This document shows positions 34,395-46,348 of a DNA stretch of 64,000 bases, one piece after another. The notes below the pieces were generated by a model. The model was not told where the DNA came from and did not search any database. It worked only from the letters and a program-made list of their open reading frames with translations. Both the position numbers and the translations under genes were made by a program. Location of the stretch: positions 30,819,365 to 30,883,364 of the forward strand of contig JANVCC010000021.1 in NCBI GenBank assembly GCA_025345505.1, read 5' to 3'. Within the stretch, counting starts at the first letter, position 1; each line of letters opens with the position of its first letter. This DNA comes from Todiramphus chloris collaris. Lineage: Eukaryota; Chordata; Aves; Coraciiformes; Alcedinidae.

Positions 34395-36029
34395 GTAAGG
34401 AAAAAAAAGTTTTAAAAAGGTATCGCATTTTTTTTGATATATTATTTGTAATGGAAAACTCAATACTTTTATGTTATTGTAGCACTCTGAACAGTAGCAG
34501 TAATTCGTTACATTCAGTTAAGAATATATAGAAGGTGAAAATACATTTTAAGTATTTATACTGAGAAATGAAAAAAAAAAGGCAACAAAACAAATAAAAG
34601 GCAGAGTAAAAGGGAAAGAAATGCTCAAACTTACACAAGTTAGTGAGAAAATTCAGGTTTGTATGCAATGATCTTTAAAAAGGACATCTTTATTAATCCA
34701 ACAATCAAGGTCATTTCTTTTTAATCAAAACATCATGTGTTTTCAGTAATCCAGTATGATAGCAAAGAAAAGTTATAAACACTGTCAGAGATGGACTGAT
34801 AGACTTTACAAAGTATTTTTAGCAATATTTCATCATGACAAAAAACATATTTTCCCACAGCCTGTTTTCAGAGAAGTTATGTTTTTTGGTTTGTTTTTTT
34901 AAATAGTATAATCCATACCATTATCAGCATTAATCAACCCACATCCCTGTTCTCTACTCAAAGAAATAGATGTTTGGTAGGAGTTTTTTATTATGTTTTT
35001 AAATTGAGCAAGACATTATGTATACAGTAGAAGCAGTAGAGATGCACTCTTTTTCTTTATTTGGAATTGTGTAAGAATCAGGAGAAATTATTTCCTGAGA
35101 AGCTTATCTTATAGAATGTAATTGATTTTTTACTTTTTTTTTTTTTTTTTTTTTTTCCCCAGGAGTTCTGTAAAGTTATTATTTTAGTAAAAGACCTGTA
35201 TAGTAAGAAATTCTTCTGCAGTAAGAAAACCTTTTTTTATTTGTTTTCTATAATATATCTTATGGTATATCCCTGTAGTGATAAGTCTAGAGTGGTTTGA
35301 ATTGGGATTTTTATGCAAGATTAGAAACAGGCACCCTTGCTTTAGATTGATGTGTATTTGTTGACATCAAGGAAAAAAAAAATTGGATGCCCCTCATTGT
35401 AGCTAAAGTCACAAGGAGACAATACATCTTCATATAATCTTCAATATACCTATATGTGTAGAAGTCAAAACATAACAATGAGAAACGAGAAAAAGAAAAC
35501 TGATAGATCTTGCAGTGGAAGTGCCTGGTGTAGGAATCCATATGTTAGTCAGTTTCGGCACTGTCAGTGAAGGATGAGTGAAAGCTCTGGTAGTGATAGT
35601 CTTTGGTATAAGTGATGCTACAGCACAAAAAAGGAAAGGGTAAATTGTGGGATACAAAACTATTATTTCAATTACCAGTGATTCTAGTATTCCTGTTAAG
35701 TAGGACATAAAACATTATGCAATATGAATGAGTAATAAGTAAGAAAAGCAGTGAAAAACAAATAAAATATGGGGAATGTGAAACCTGAGAAACAGAAAGA
35801 CCAAATCAAAACCCATACAGTGAAGGCAGAAACAGACTAAAAGAATAAAGATGGAAAAATGTAAAACTGATTGTGGATTATAAAGTCAGTGAAGAAACAG
35901 GAAAATTGTGTGAAGAATTGCTTCGTAAAAAGACTCAATACCATACATAAAGGAAGAGGACAGAGAGAGGAAATAGGGAATCAGTGATAGACTTTAACTT
36001 TTAAACCTTAGATAGCAAAAAGATAGGCC

Positions 36030-36872
36030 CTTTAAAAAGGGAAAAAAGGAGGACATGGGAAACTACAGGCCTGTCAGTCTCACCTCTGTGCCCTGCAAGA
36101 TCATGGAGTGGATCCTTCTCGAAACTATGTTAGGGAACATGGACAATAAGGAGATGTCTGGTGACAGCCAACATGACTTCAGTAAGGGCAAATCATGCCT
36201 GACACATTTGGTGACCTTCTATGACAGGGTTACAACACTGGTGGATAAGGGAAGAGTAACTGATGTCATCTACCTTGCCTTGAGAAAAACATTTGACACT
36301 GTCCCACATGACATCCTAGTCTCTAAATTGGAGACGCATGGATTTGACAGATAGACCACTCAGTGGATAAGGACCTGGTTTGATGGTTGCATTCAAAGAG
36401 TTGCAGTCAACAGTTCAATATCCAAGTGGAGACCAGTAATGAGTGGTGTTTCTCAGGGGTTGGTATTGGGACCAGTGCTGTTTAACATCTTTGTTGGTGA
36501 CATGGACAGTGAGATCAAGTGCACCCTCAGTACGTTTGTCAATGACACCAATCTGTGTGTTGTGGGTGACACAGTGGACAAAAGGGATGCTATCCAAAGG
36601 GACCTTTACAGACTTGAGAAATGAACCTGTGCAAACCTCATGAAGTTCAACAAGGCTAAGTGCAAGGTCCTGCACCTGGGTTGAGGCAATACAATCCAGG
36701 CTGGATGAAGAATGTTGAGAGCAGCCCTGCAGAGAAAGACTCAGGGGTGTTGGTGGATCAAAAATAAGCTAGCAATGTATGCTTATCAAAGCCAATCACA
36801 TCCTGGACTGCATCAAGAGAAGCGTGGCCAGCAGATTGAGGGAGAATATTCTGTCCCTCTACTCCACTCTTA
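36030..36872 (+). mobile_element. CR1 LINE, left part of a copy split by another CR1
   Basis: Open from [19 protein letters not shown] through [33 protein letters not shown] and [16 protein letters not shown] in frames with a few stops. The catalytic box reads FVND instead of FADD (about 36532-36543), so the first aspartate is lost. It breaks off after ccctctactccactctt at 36872, where a minus-strand CR1 begins. Confidence 0.92.
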
Positions 36873-37160
36873 TGATCACAGATTCATTTTGGTTAGAAGA
36901 GACCTTTAAGGTCATTGAGTCCAACTGTTAACCCAGCATTTCCAGGTCACTACTAAACTATGTCTGTTAGCACCACATTTACATGGCTTTTAAACCCCTC
37001 CAGGGATGGGGACTCTACCTTGGGCAGCCTGGGTGAGGCCTTGACAACCCTTTCACTGAAGGCATGTTTCCTAAAATCCAGCCTAAACTTCCCCTGGCAC
37101 AACTTGAGGCCATTTCTTCTTGCCTTATCACATGTTCCTTGGGAGGACAAGTACTTATAG
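36873..37160 (-). mobile_element. CR1 LINE 3' fragment inserted into another CR1
   Basis: Minus-strand CR1 end starting atgatcacagattcattttgg and running through tccagggatggggactc and aaatccagcctaaacttcccctgg. Its minus-strand translation gives GKFRLDFRKHAFSERVVK. It separates two plus-strand CR1 segments that are consecutive in CR1 order. About 35 bp after it (to about 37195) are of unclear origin. Confidence 0.88.
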
Positions 37161-37194
37161 CAGCCAAAGTTAGACCCATCCCAACTAGGAACTG

Positions 37195-37820
37195 CAGGAC
37201 TTTCTCATCAGGTGAGACCCCACCTGGAGCACTGTGTCCAGCTCTGGAGCCCTCAACACAAGAAAGACAGGGACCTGTTGAAGCAAATCTAGAGGAGGGC
37301 CACAAAGATGATCAAGGGTCTGGAACACCTGCCTGATGAGGACAAGCTGAGAAAGGTTGGGTTGTTTGTCCAGGAGGACACACTAGGGAGACCGTAGAGA
37401 AGCCTCTCAGTATTTAAAAGGGGACTAGAGGAAAGACGGGGAGAGACATTATCAGGAAGTATTGTGATAGGATGAAAGGTAATGGTTTTAAACTGAAAGA
37501 GGGTAGGTTTTGATTAGATATGAGGGAGAAATTCTTTACTATGAAGGTGGTGAGGCACTGTAGCAGGTTGCCCAGAGAAGTTGTGGATGTGCCCTCCCTG
37601 AAAGTGTTCAGAGCCGGGTTGGATGGGGCTTTGAACAACATGGTGTAGTGGAAGGTGCCCCTGCCCATGGTCAGGGGCTTGAAAGATTCAAAGTCAGGTT
37701 GGATGGGGCTGTGAGCAACCTGATCTAGTTAAAGATGTCCCTGCTTACTGCAGCATGATTGGATCAGATAACCTCTAAAGGTCCCTTCCATCGCGAAGCT
37801 TTCTATGATTCTGTGAACTA
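37195..37820 (+). mobile_element. CR1 LINE, right part with 3' end
   Basis: Resumes at ggtgagaccccacctggagc (VRPHLEHCVQLWSPQHKKDR) and runs to the 3' UTR and the tail ctatgattctgtgaac. The ggttggatggggct...tagt region is present twice (about 37618 and 37696), an internal duplication of roughly 80 bp spacing. It may be the other half of the 36030 copy or a separate copy of another subfamily. Confidence 0.88.
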
Positions 37821-37885
37821 ATTGCTCTTTAAGGTCCCAACCAAACCATTTTATGAATTCTAGTGTTCTGTGACCCCTCCCCCCA

Positions 37886-37933
37886 CCAAAAAACAAAACA
37901 AAACAAAACAAACAAACAAACAAACAAACAAAA
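37886..37933. repeat. (CAAAA)n/(CAAA)n low-complexity tract
   Basis: Tandem CAAAA units pass into CAAA units, just beyond a CR1 tail. Frames through it are artefacts. Confidence 0.95.
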
Positions 37934-38932
37934 GGCCTTAGTGAGAAAATTAGGTTTCTAGTTAGGGGAGTAGGGCGGTCCTCCTCAACTGTCTCGCACT
38001 TTCCATGAACTATGTAAAGAGTGCCTAAGCTTCCATTTTAGGCTACATTTATACTGTTTGTTAAGCTTAGACTTGAGCTTTGGGTTTTGCCTTTGTAAAT
38101 ATACTCACTATCCATAGTCAAACATGTATTTGCAAGAGAGTGGAAAGGTCAACAGAGCATTGTATTACCTAGCAAACTCCTGCTAGATTTGAGGCAGGTT
38201 ACATATTTTTCCTCCTCCCCTGTTGGAAGAGAGAATTCTACCACTTGGAACTGTCTGGGTGAATATGCTATTCATGCTGTAAATATACTAATTACTGATG
38301 GGAAAGCCTGTGATTTGTTTAGGTATTATATAGGCCTAGGGTAGACAGAATTTGCTCTATACAGAGTGTATAGAGTGTCTGCCTATAATGTGACTGTCAT
38401 GAAATTGGTAGGAGTGCAGGAATGAATATCTAAAAGATTAAGGTCAAGAATCAGAAGTGGAAAGAAAATACAGGAAATTAGTGAGTTGTAGGATAAAATA
38501 TGCTAGTATATTTATGGTACTGATGACAAAAATACCAAATTACATTATGTGTTTGCACAAAGGTCTATTTCTGTATTTCACTGAAAGAGAATGACCGAGC
38601 CCAATTCTTAGACCCAGCTTGATTTTCCACTTCCGTGTTCTACTGCTCTAGAATCCAACATAGATATCACAGGAAAAATAAAAAAAATTAAAAGATTAGG
38701 TGGGATAAAAACAGGAATAGCTCTGTAATTTTTAATAGTGAGAAATATTAATAGAGGAAAATACTCTGGTGAGAGAGTGGAGAAACTGAAGTAGTCAAAA
38801 AGCTGCTGTTACACAATGAAGGGCACAGGTAAAATCAGAGCCAGCAATTTAAAAGTAAGATAGTCCTTTCTATTTCTAATGGACAAAATCAAAGATCCTC
38901 TTTTTGTTTGTTAAGTAGTAATGGTACATAAA

Positions 38933-39053
38933 TACATATATATGTATACCAAGTCAAATGTATATATATATGTATATATCTGTATATATCCCTACATGTC
39001 ATATATATCATGATGTACCTGTGTGCATGTTTATATATATACACATATATATG
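38933..39053. repeat. TATA/CATA-rich low-complexity tract
   Basis: Interrupted tatatatg and tatatatc units extend over about 120 bp. No gene or known element is visible in it. Confidence 0.9.
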
Positions 39054-39195
39054 GCTAGTCTAAACTTATTGCATCTTTTGTCTGTATACACTGTCATTCA
39101 TAGCACTATCAATGCTTTGATCCATAATATGGAACTAGCAGCACTTTTCACCATGTAAATTATAAACTACCCTTGGCTTCATCACAAGTAGCAAC

Positions 39196-39673
39196 ACAGA
39201 ATCATAGAATATCTTGGGTTTGAATGGACCTCTAAAGGTCATCTAGTCCAAACCTCCTGCAGTAAGCAGACATCCTCAAGTAGATCAGGTTGCTCAGAGC
39301 CCCATCTAGCCTGACTTTGAATGTGTTCAGCAATGGAGCCTCCATGACCTCCCTGGACAACCACCCTCATAGTAAAGGACTTCCTAGTATCCAATCAAAA
39401 TCTACCCTTCTCTAGTTTAAAACCATTGCCTCTCATCCTATTGCTACATGTCCTTGTAAACAGTCTCTCCCCAGCTTTCTTGTAGGCCACCTTCAGGTAC
39501 TGGAAGGTTGCTATAAGGTCTCCCTTGAGCCTTCTCTTCTCCAAGCTGAACAGCCCCAACACCCTCAGCCTATCTTTGTAGAAGAGGTCCTCCAGCCCTC
39601 TGATCATTTTTGTGGCCCTCTGCTGGACATGCTCCATCAGGTCCATGTCCTTACTGTGTTGTGAGTTCCAGAG
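39196..39673 (-). mobile_element. CR1 LINE 3' fragment
   Basis: The reverse CR1 end (cagaatcatagaatatcttggg) starts at 39196. Minus-strand translation gives [40 protein letters not shown] and KGDLIATFQYLKVAYKKAGE. It ends near 39673 within the CVQFW-coding region. Confidence 0.92.
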
Positions 39674-40547
39674 CAGAAAGAAAATTAAACCAGCTTACCT
39701 GCATTAGAAGCATTCATTTATTTCTAAATCTGTATGCCTGAAGAAAAACGGTGGGTTCTTTCACTGCATTGTCAACAATTATAATGTATGCAATGCCCAG
39801 GCGTGAAGAAATGTAACTGATAACTGAATTCCAAATGCAGCTGCAAACTTAAGCCTTTACATTCCTGAAACTTGTAATAATAGGGAGGTTTGTATGCTTA
39901 TGGAATACTTATATTCTCTTAGTGTTTTTACTTCACATAGAAGACTTTTTTGAAATAATACAGAAGCTTAAACTCAATGCTTCTATTCATTTGAATTTTC
40001 CTCTCTGCATTTTAAGTGCAAGACACTGAATAAAGTAATATTTCCTAAATTATGAAGTGCAATTAACTTTTTATGAATGGAAATTTGCCTTAAATGCTAG
40101 TGACAAAAATGATAATCCAAAACACTGACACTAGTCAAGGTGGAAATTTGCAATAGAGGCATGGAATTATATAGAACTATTGTTATATATATATTGAAAT
40201 TTACAGAGAAAATAGATGTAGTTGGATGTCTTATGAGGTTTAAGAATAATAAATGTTAGATAAAGTTTAATAAAGTCAACTTCTTATCCAGAAAGATATT
40301 TTTGGTCATTTGGTTTTTGGTTTATTTTTTATGGGGAAAGAGAGGTTATTTTGCTTTGTCTTAAACCAGAGAACAAACCACCATGAATTATCTAATAATA
40401 ATTAAATTCTGCCTATTCAAAGACAATTTTTGAAGCTTTCTTGAACTTTCAAGAAAATAATTTTCTATTAATTCTGAAAAAGTCCTAGACATACTAGGGC
40501 AAATTTTCACCATTTCACTCAGGTGATTAGTACTAGTGATTTTCTGT

Positions 40548-41035
40548 ATCACAGAATCACAGAATAATAGGGGCTGGAAGGGACCTCTGGAGATCATCTA
40601 TTCCAACCCCCCTGTGAAGGTGGGTTCACCTAGGGAAGGTCACACAAAGGTTTCCTTTCATGTACCCTCTCCAGCAGTTCACTGTCCTTGAACTGGAGAG
40701 CCCAGAACTGGACACAATACTTCAGATGTGGCCCCACCAGAGCAGAGAAGAGGGGGAGGAGAACCTCTCTTGACCTGCTTGTCACACTCTTCTTGATGCA
40801 CTCCAGGATGCCATTTGCCTTCTTGGCCACAAGGGCACATTTCTGAGTTATAGTCATCCTGTTGTCCACCAGGACTCTCAGGAATTTTTCCACAGAGCTG
40901 CTTTCCAGTAGGTGAGCCCCTGACCTGTACTGATACATGGGGTTATTCCTCCCTAAGTGCACTACCCTACACTTACTGAATCTCATTAAATTTCTCTCAG
41001 CCCAGCTCTCCAGCCTGTCCAGAACTTGCTGAAAG
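40548..41035 (-). mobile_element. CR1 LINE 3' fragment with internal deletion
   Basis: The 3' end is atcacagaatcacagaataat followed by ggaagggacctctggagatc. After the gtcacacaaagg part it jumps at about 40655 to the ORF2 C-terminal coding region. The minus-strand frame 40986-40630 reads MRFSKCRVVHLGRNNPMYQY, then GALVAKKANG-like residues, ILECIKKSVTSRSREVLLPL and [13 protein letters not shown]. Several hundred bases that normally lie between these parts are missing, so this copy has been shortened after or during insertion. Confidence 0.9.
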
Positions 41036-41944
41036 ATATCTCACAGAAATATCCCACAGAAAAAATTAATGCAAAGATGCACAACAGATCTGTGTCATTC
41101 AATAGGATGATAATGAAAAAATCTCAAGATCTTCTGATTATTTTTGCCATTTAAAGCTGTTAAAACAAAAACCTATTTTTAAAAGAAAAAATCAATTACT
41201 TGGATACTAGACAATTTTGCTGAATCATTTTCATTAAGACGATACTTATTATATATTAATTCAGATCCTTGTTAACTGTTAAGAATATTTTAGTATTTTC
41301 TATTTTTATTTTAATCACTGTTCATAGCTGTCTGAAAGAAAATGTGATAAATCAACATGTTGTGGGCACAATATGTACTAATTTCTTTCTTTATCAGAAA
41401 CTGCTTAAAAAGCTCATTCACCAGGAGAAATACATGATCCTTATTGTTGATGAGTCTTGACCCTTGCTTACTGATGGGAAGAAGATTACGACTATTAATA
41501 AAGAAAAAAAGGACTGAAGGGAAAATTAATGTAAATTTAACTTCGTGCTTTCCTCAGTACAGAAAGTCACATAATTAATTTATCTTGGCTTTGCTTTTAT
41601 TCTTACTACATGGCAAATCTCAGAAGGAGAATACATGTATAAATATAAAGACATTAATCCATCTAAGCCTAAACATTTTAAAAATCATTACATGATAACT
41701 TATAAAATATTTTAACTGCTTCTGAAAGTATTTCATTGTTGTCTGTTTCAATGATTTAAAATTAATTAGATGCATTGCAAATAGGTTTTAGATTTTTTCA
41801 AAAAGCAGTTATTGTTTATGAAATATTTTTAATGTGCTTGATAGCTTAAGGCATATTTACAAACTTGATAGTTTTAGAGAACGAAGAATTTAAAGTAGGA
41901 TTCACCCCCCTAAGTAGAATTATACAGAATGGAAAGGAATGAAA

Positions 41945-42034
41945 TAGAATAGACTAGAATAGAATAGAATAGACTAGACTAGACTAGACTAGACTAGACT
42001 AGAATAGAATAGAATAGAATAGAATAGAATAGAA
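41945..42034. repeat. (AGAAT)n/(AGACT)n microsatellite
   Basis: About 90 bp of pentamers: AGAAT units, a block of AGACT units, then AGAAT units again. It has the same core as the array at 575-624. Confidence 0.95.
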
Positions 42035-43832
42035 AACTGATGTGACATATTCCCATTTCTTTGGGAAAAAAAAATATGTTTAAGATTAAACAAGTTGTGC
42101 TTTGGAAGCAGTTTCTGCTTCTCAAGTTGAGATGAAAATTATTTAGAAGACTGCAAACTGGAAATCTGTTTCCTGAATCTCTTTTTTTTTTATAAAATAA
42201 AAAAGCCTGCATCAATTTCACCCATATTAGAAACTGATTGTAAATCTGTAACCGTAGTTTTTGCTATTAAAAGGAAAAGAATCACTAAAAGTAACTTTAA
42301 TTTTTTATGTTCTATTTTTTATATATTACTGAATTGATATATTAAAATTAAAAAAAAAGGGGGGGGGAGAGAAAAAACCTTTTACATTGTAAGGTACAGC
42401 TTGTGACATTAACAGATAAACATCTTGGCTGGGCTTCACACTTCATTCTTATAGTCCTTTCAGTAATGGTCTGGCATGTTTACCATATAACTGTGATTAC
42501 ACTGCTACTGTTTAATTGAAAGATCTTTTTGCAATTTACAATGTATTCATGAACTCCTTGTTAGGTTAGAGTGAATCTATCACTTTTTGTTCACTACTTT
42601 TTGACTGAATATTAGATAACATTATTGATAGCAACCACAGCTCACTTACTCAACAAAACAGAAGTATGAAACTAATAATAAAGAAGAGTGAAATGTTAAG
42701 AAAGTTAACCTAGAACTAGGATGTTTTCCAGGACTTAATGTAATCTTGTAAATTCTAATTTTTTTTTATTTTTCTTTAAATCTCAAATATATTAAAAAAA
42801 TATAAAAAAAAAATCTAGAAGTTAATTAGATCCTCAATCTGAATAAGCGACTTGAGTGGTGTTACTTTCACCAAATGTATGTATCTCGATTTGAGTAAAC
42901 TCCCTTTATGTTAACAGACAGTGTCTCAAAGATGAATGTCATCTTAATCTCATATATGCTAGGGTATAATGTCAAAAACCAAAGGACAAGCATAAACAAG
43001 GACCCACACAAGTCATATTCAAATGTCAGATGCACATAAACTTTTTCTTAAGTTGGCTATTATCATTCAGCAATTACATTAGTTATATTCTGTTGAAGCC
43101 AAGTATGAAAATAAAGCTATAAATATTTTGATTCAGAATTTTCATGCATCAGAATGCTAGTAGCAATGCAATTTTTTTTAATCTACAAAAGAATTCCTAG
43201 AATCAAATAATCATAAAAGTGATCATACTTGGGTGGTCTTCTTCTATTTAAATAGACAAGAGCCATTATAAGAACATTTCAATGTAAAGCCTTACAGACA
43301 AGATTTGTGTAGCACAGCTTAAATTATTTTTCATCAGCTGTACTTGGCAATAGACATTGTTTCTTTTTTTTTTTTTTCTTCTCTCATTTTGGCAAAAACT
43401 AATAACTTGAGATAGCTTTATTCTGTTATACAGAAAGTAAGAAACTGAATTTGTACAGAAACAGGCTCAAAACAATGACAGTTTCCCATGGCTTGAATTT
43501 GAGCATAAAGGTCAATGACTTTCAAATGTCATTTTACACTTTTTGCACTGTCTTAATTCATTTTACATATTTTACACATTTACACAGGGATGTGATTTTT
43601 GACTTTAATAATGTGGACAAATGGAGCAAATGCACCAAGTATTGTTCTAGAATCTTGACTGAATGTTTTCATGTTTGTCTAAAATACATTAAGTAACTCT
43701 TAGCCAAATGAGACAGAATATTCTCAGCTAGTCCAGTAGAGTCCTATATAGTTAAAATTGTTAAGTTATGACTAAAAGGAAAAAAAAAAAATTACAAAAT
43801 AATTGTCTGTTTTTGTTTAAAAATAAATAATC

Positions 43833-43879
43833 AAAAAAAAAAAAAAAATTTTGTTTTTTTTTTTTTTTTTTTTTTTTTT
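43833..43879. repeat. Poly(A)-poly(T) inverted tract
   Basis: Sixteen A are followed by four T, a G and twenty-six T. It could form a simple A-T hairpin and will be hard to sequence. No function is inferred. Confidence 0.9.
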
Positions 43880-46267
43880 AATAAAGATAGAATTTGGCAA
43901 TTACAGTTACGTACACACAGAATCAGCTTGTTCCTTGTGTGGCTCTTTGTTCATCCTTAAGTGTTAATTTCTACATAACAGTATATGGCCAAAAATCTTA
44001 GAAAGAAATTGTTGCATTTGGGCATGGATCAAAGTGCTGTCTAGGTAGGGCTACATTGGTAGATTCAGCCATTACATTGGTCCTTCAGTGAGGATTTGGA
44101 CTCTCTGCATATTGTTCTTAATATCAACATATTCAAATTCAACTTCAGAGAGGTTTTCTATCAAATATGGCTAGAATAAAAGCTTCAGTTTTTGTTTATT
44201 AAAAAAAATAGTTATTAAAAAACTAAGGGGACATTTTTTATGTTATTTCTTTTTCTGTGCTAGGTAAGAATATGAAAAAATGAAGCATTAATAAAAATAT
44301 TTTGCAGTGTAGGTAGATTAAGTAGATTATATTTCTGACCAGTTAACTTCACAAGTGAATTACCCTAGAATTCTTTATGGAAAATAATTATGAAAAACCA
44401 GTTGTAACTCTGGTAAAGCAAAGACTAATTAATTGCACTAGAACTTTTAAAAATAAATTCAATGGTGTTGTATTGGGTATTTATGCATGTATTCATGTAT
44501 GATTTGAGAGATGCCAAAATATTATACATATATAATATATTCTTGAAAAAATATTTAAGATAGAAAACTAAACCAAAATAATAAGAATATCTAGAAAAAC
44601 TTCTTAAATAAAACCAAAAATCTAATGAAGTATCTAATATCTTAAAACTAGAGGTAACATACTAGATAGTATCAATGGAACTGCTTACCACTGATAGAAT
44701 TATTCCTTCATAAAGTAATAAAATTTAAAAAAGGAATCAATTTATTCTGCATAATAAAAGTTTTGCAAATAAAATATTGTCATGAAGCAAATACCTTTCA
44801 TTCCTTTGCTTTATTTGATGACATAAAGAAATAGGTAATATTTTTAACAATATTTTTCTAAAATTTCAGGAGATTTTCTACATATGCCTTCAGTGCAAAT
44901 GTCAGGGGGAAAAAAAAAAAAAAGTTTCATACTGGAGACTTTGATAGACCCATAATAGAAAAAAATACTAGATCATAGTGAATCAAGTGAAAGAGATACC
45001 AAAGGTAGCATATAGTTTGATCTTTTTTCCTTCTTTCTCCACTAGCTTGCAGGATAGCACCTTCTTTTTATCTCCACCATTGCTGGGAGAGGAAAATTCA
45101 GAGGAGGCAAAAGTGGCAAATTCACATCTTCCATAAAGAAACAAAAGAAAATAAGGGTGTTTTTTTTTTTTTATTACAAAAATGTATAATTCCAAATTTT
45201 ATGTATGCTGTGCGTATGTCAAAGAAACCACTATGTGGAGAGAAGTACAGAGGTGAATAGATAGATGCATGAAAATCTGAGATTCCATTTTGAATAGGGC
45301 AGATAGGAACCTGTGGTATCCTTATTGATAGGAGGTCAGAAGAAAGAAATGTCAGTAAAAGGAGAACTGAATTAACATTGAAAACAGCACACTGCTCTTA
45401 CAATAGCTCATATTCTAAGGTACACTAAACCTAATTATTTATTCTTAATTTTCCCATAAGTTCTGTAAACACACCAACTATTTATAAAGAAAAGAATTCT
45501 TGAAAGATATAATAATTTTCTTTTGCAAAATGTTTACTACAGTGCCAAAAGCTAGAGCACTGGATAAGGCTAGAACACGTTTTTCAGATACCAGTTTGTT
45601 AGAACAGATGCCAGTTTATTAAAGCATACTGACAACTGAAAATACTACAGTCCTTCGTACCACCACAGATGTATAATTCTAACCAAATTCTCCTACATAG
45701 GGCAACGACATTCCATAATTCCAGGTGTATGCAGCTTAATTGTTGGATACTTAAATGCACTGAGACTATGACCATGATTATGACTATGATCATATTAAGC
45801 TTAAATGAACAGAGCTGTGAGTTTGATGCATTTTATTCATGTCAAATCTGCAATATATTCTGCTCTTGTAAGAAATCTGAGATGCTTTTGGATCTGGACA
45901 TATTGGCAGTCATAAACATACTTTCAGTCAGGAGGAACACATCCATATATCATATATGTGCTTCATAAGTACAAAGAAAAATGCCCACTGCTTTGTTGTT
46001 TGTGTAACATGAAGAAACAGTTTTCATCTTTAATCTGTCCCTTCCTTATTTACATTCTTGTACAAAACATTATTCACTAACATTAATCTAACAGTATGAC
46101 TGGAGTGGAAAATGAAGCAGCTCAAAGAGAAAGACTTATGTCCCAAAAATGTTCTTTGACTTAAGATCTTGCTTTTCTGCAATGGTAAATCTTTCCAGGT
46201 ACATCAGCACCTCACAGCAGTGTTATGCTATGTTCTTCCTCTCTATGTGTGTTTTCTGCACATGGGA

Positions 46268-46348
46268 GAAAAAACAAAACAACACAAAACAAACCAAAAC
46301 AACACAACAAAAATGGCAAACCAAAACCCAAACAAAAAACTCCAAACC
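46268..46348. repeat. A/C-rich low-complexity tract
   Basis: Irregular aaaac and ccaaaac units. Open frames here reflect composition only. Confidence 0.9.

Noticed and set aside
34395-34531. Open frame running past the Kelch exon
   Set aside because: It is read-through beyond a good gtaagg donor, and the Kelch sequence ends exactly at the splice site.
37015-37336. Overlapping frames around 37.0-37.3 kb on both strands
   Set aside because: They cross the junction of two opposite CR1 copies and contain CR1 residues in other frames.
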